Part shown: in pieces, positions 63,883 to 64,000 of the stretch
How positions within the stretch are numbered: the first letter of the stretch is position 1
How the letters are laid out: every line of letters begins with the position of its first letter
Source of the DNA: PALSA-693 sp963729695
Lineage (GTDB): Bacteria > Actinomycetota > Acidimicrobiia > Acidimicrobiales > Palsa-688
Assembly: GCA_963729695.1 (NCBI GenBank)
Contig: CAVSOT010000003.1
Span: forward strand, 496,001-560,000
Reading direction: 5' to 3'
Length of the DNA stretch: 64,000 nt
Translations under genes and position numbers: made by a program
The notes under the pieces: generated by a model
Databases searched by the model: none
What the model was told of the DNA's origin: nothing
What the model saw: the letters and a program-made list of their open reading frames with translations, nothing else

Positions 63883-64000
63883 CACCGGGCGGCTAGCCGC
63901 GGGCACGGCAAAGGCTCGGGTTCGGAAGTCCGATCTGGCCCACCTTCCTGCGCCCACTTCCGTCGGAGGCCTCACCACTCATCTCTACACCACCCGCGAC

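Noticed and set aside
1..64000. CRISPR arrays, insertion sequences, prophage or integron elements
   Set aside because: No regularly spaced repeats with spacers, no transposase or integrase, and no flanking inverted repeats with target duplications were seen. The tandem arrays at 25.3 and 47.9 kb have no spacers.

Overview
The window is a 64 kb piece of a high-GC actinobacterial chromosome. It is most like a member of the Acidimicrobiia or a nearby deep branch of Actinomycetota. The evidence is DUF3499, DUF732 and DUF3817 proteins, a GlbO-type truncated haemoglobin, NusG with a long acidic N-terminus, GYWLV/FSFGDA-type repeat proteins, and several genes that start 6-9 nt after a TANNNT box, as expected for leaderless mRNAs. 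Taxonomy is inferred from gene content only.

Region 1 (1-15.9 kb) is a conserved housekeeping neighbourhood: ftsH (cut by the window edge), DUF3499, CPBP protease, a polytopic membrane protein, manB, a Trm112-like protein, an SIS-domain sugar isomerase, a structured intergenic RNA candidate (7512-7696), a NarL-type regulator, a DUF2079 membrane protein, secA, prfB, ftsE and ftsX. Every gene from 2.3 to 13.3 kb is broken by single-base insertions. Because essential genes (secA, prfB) are included, I read this as a block of poor consensus, not as pseudogenes. I give full gene extents across the breaks.

Region 2 (15.9-35.7 kb) is an envelope and signalling region. It holds an alpha/beta hydrolase with GlbO, a DUF732 lipoprotein, a pseudokinase-FHA operon, two secreted cell-wall hydrolases, a LiaF-like protein with histidine kinase and response regulator, an AI-2E exporter, a lipoprotein transpeptidase, an orphan KdpD-like kinase, a DHA2 efflux pump, an RsbW-like ATPase and a GNAT acetyltransferase.

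Region 3 (35.9-40.9 kb) is the tRNA-Thr, tRNA-Met, rpmG, tRNA-Trp, secE, nusG, rplK, rplA cluster. An ECF sigma/anti-sigma pair is inserted between rpmG and tRNA-Trp, and rplJ-rplL do not follow rplA.

Region 4 (41.2-64 kb) looks like a cell-surface polysaccharide and secreted-protein locus. It has three paralogous secreted beta-helix proteins, an RCC1 propeller, an FG-GAP propeller, a polyprenyl-phosphate-type GT2, a HlyD/MacB-permease pair without its own ATPase, a giant membrane glycosyltransferase-like protein fused to TPRs through an internal lipobox, a flippase, a sulfotransferase and two double-domain glycosyltransferases. The overlapping minus-strand genes from 62.4 to 52.0 kb form one operon that plausibly assembles, flips and decorates a surface glycan. 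The beta-helix proteins may act on it or bind it.
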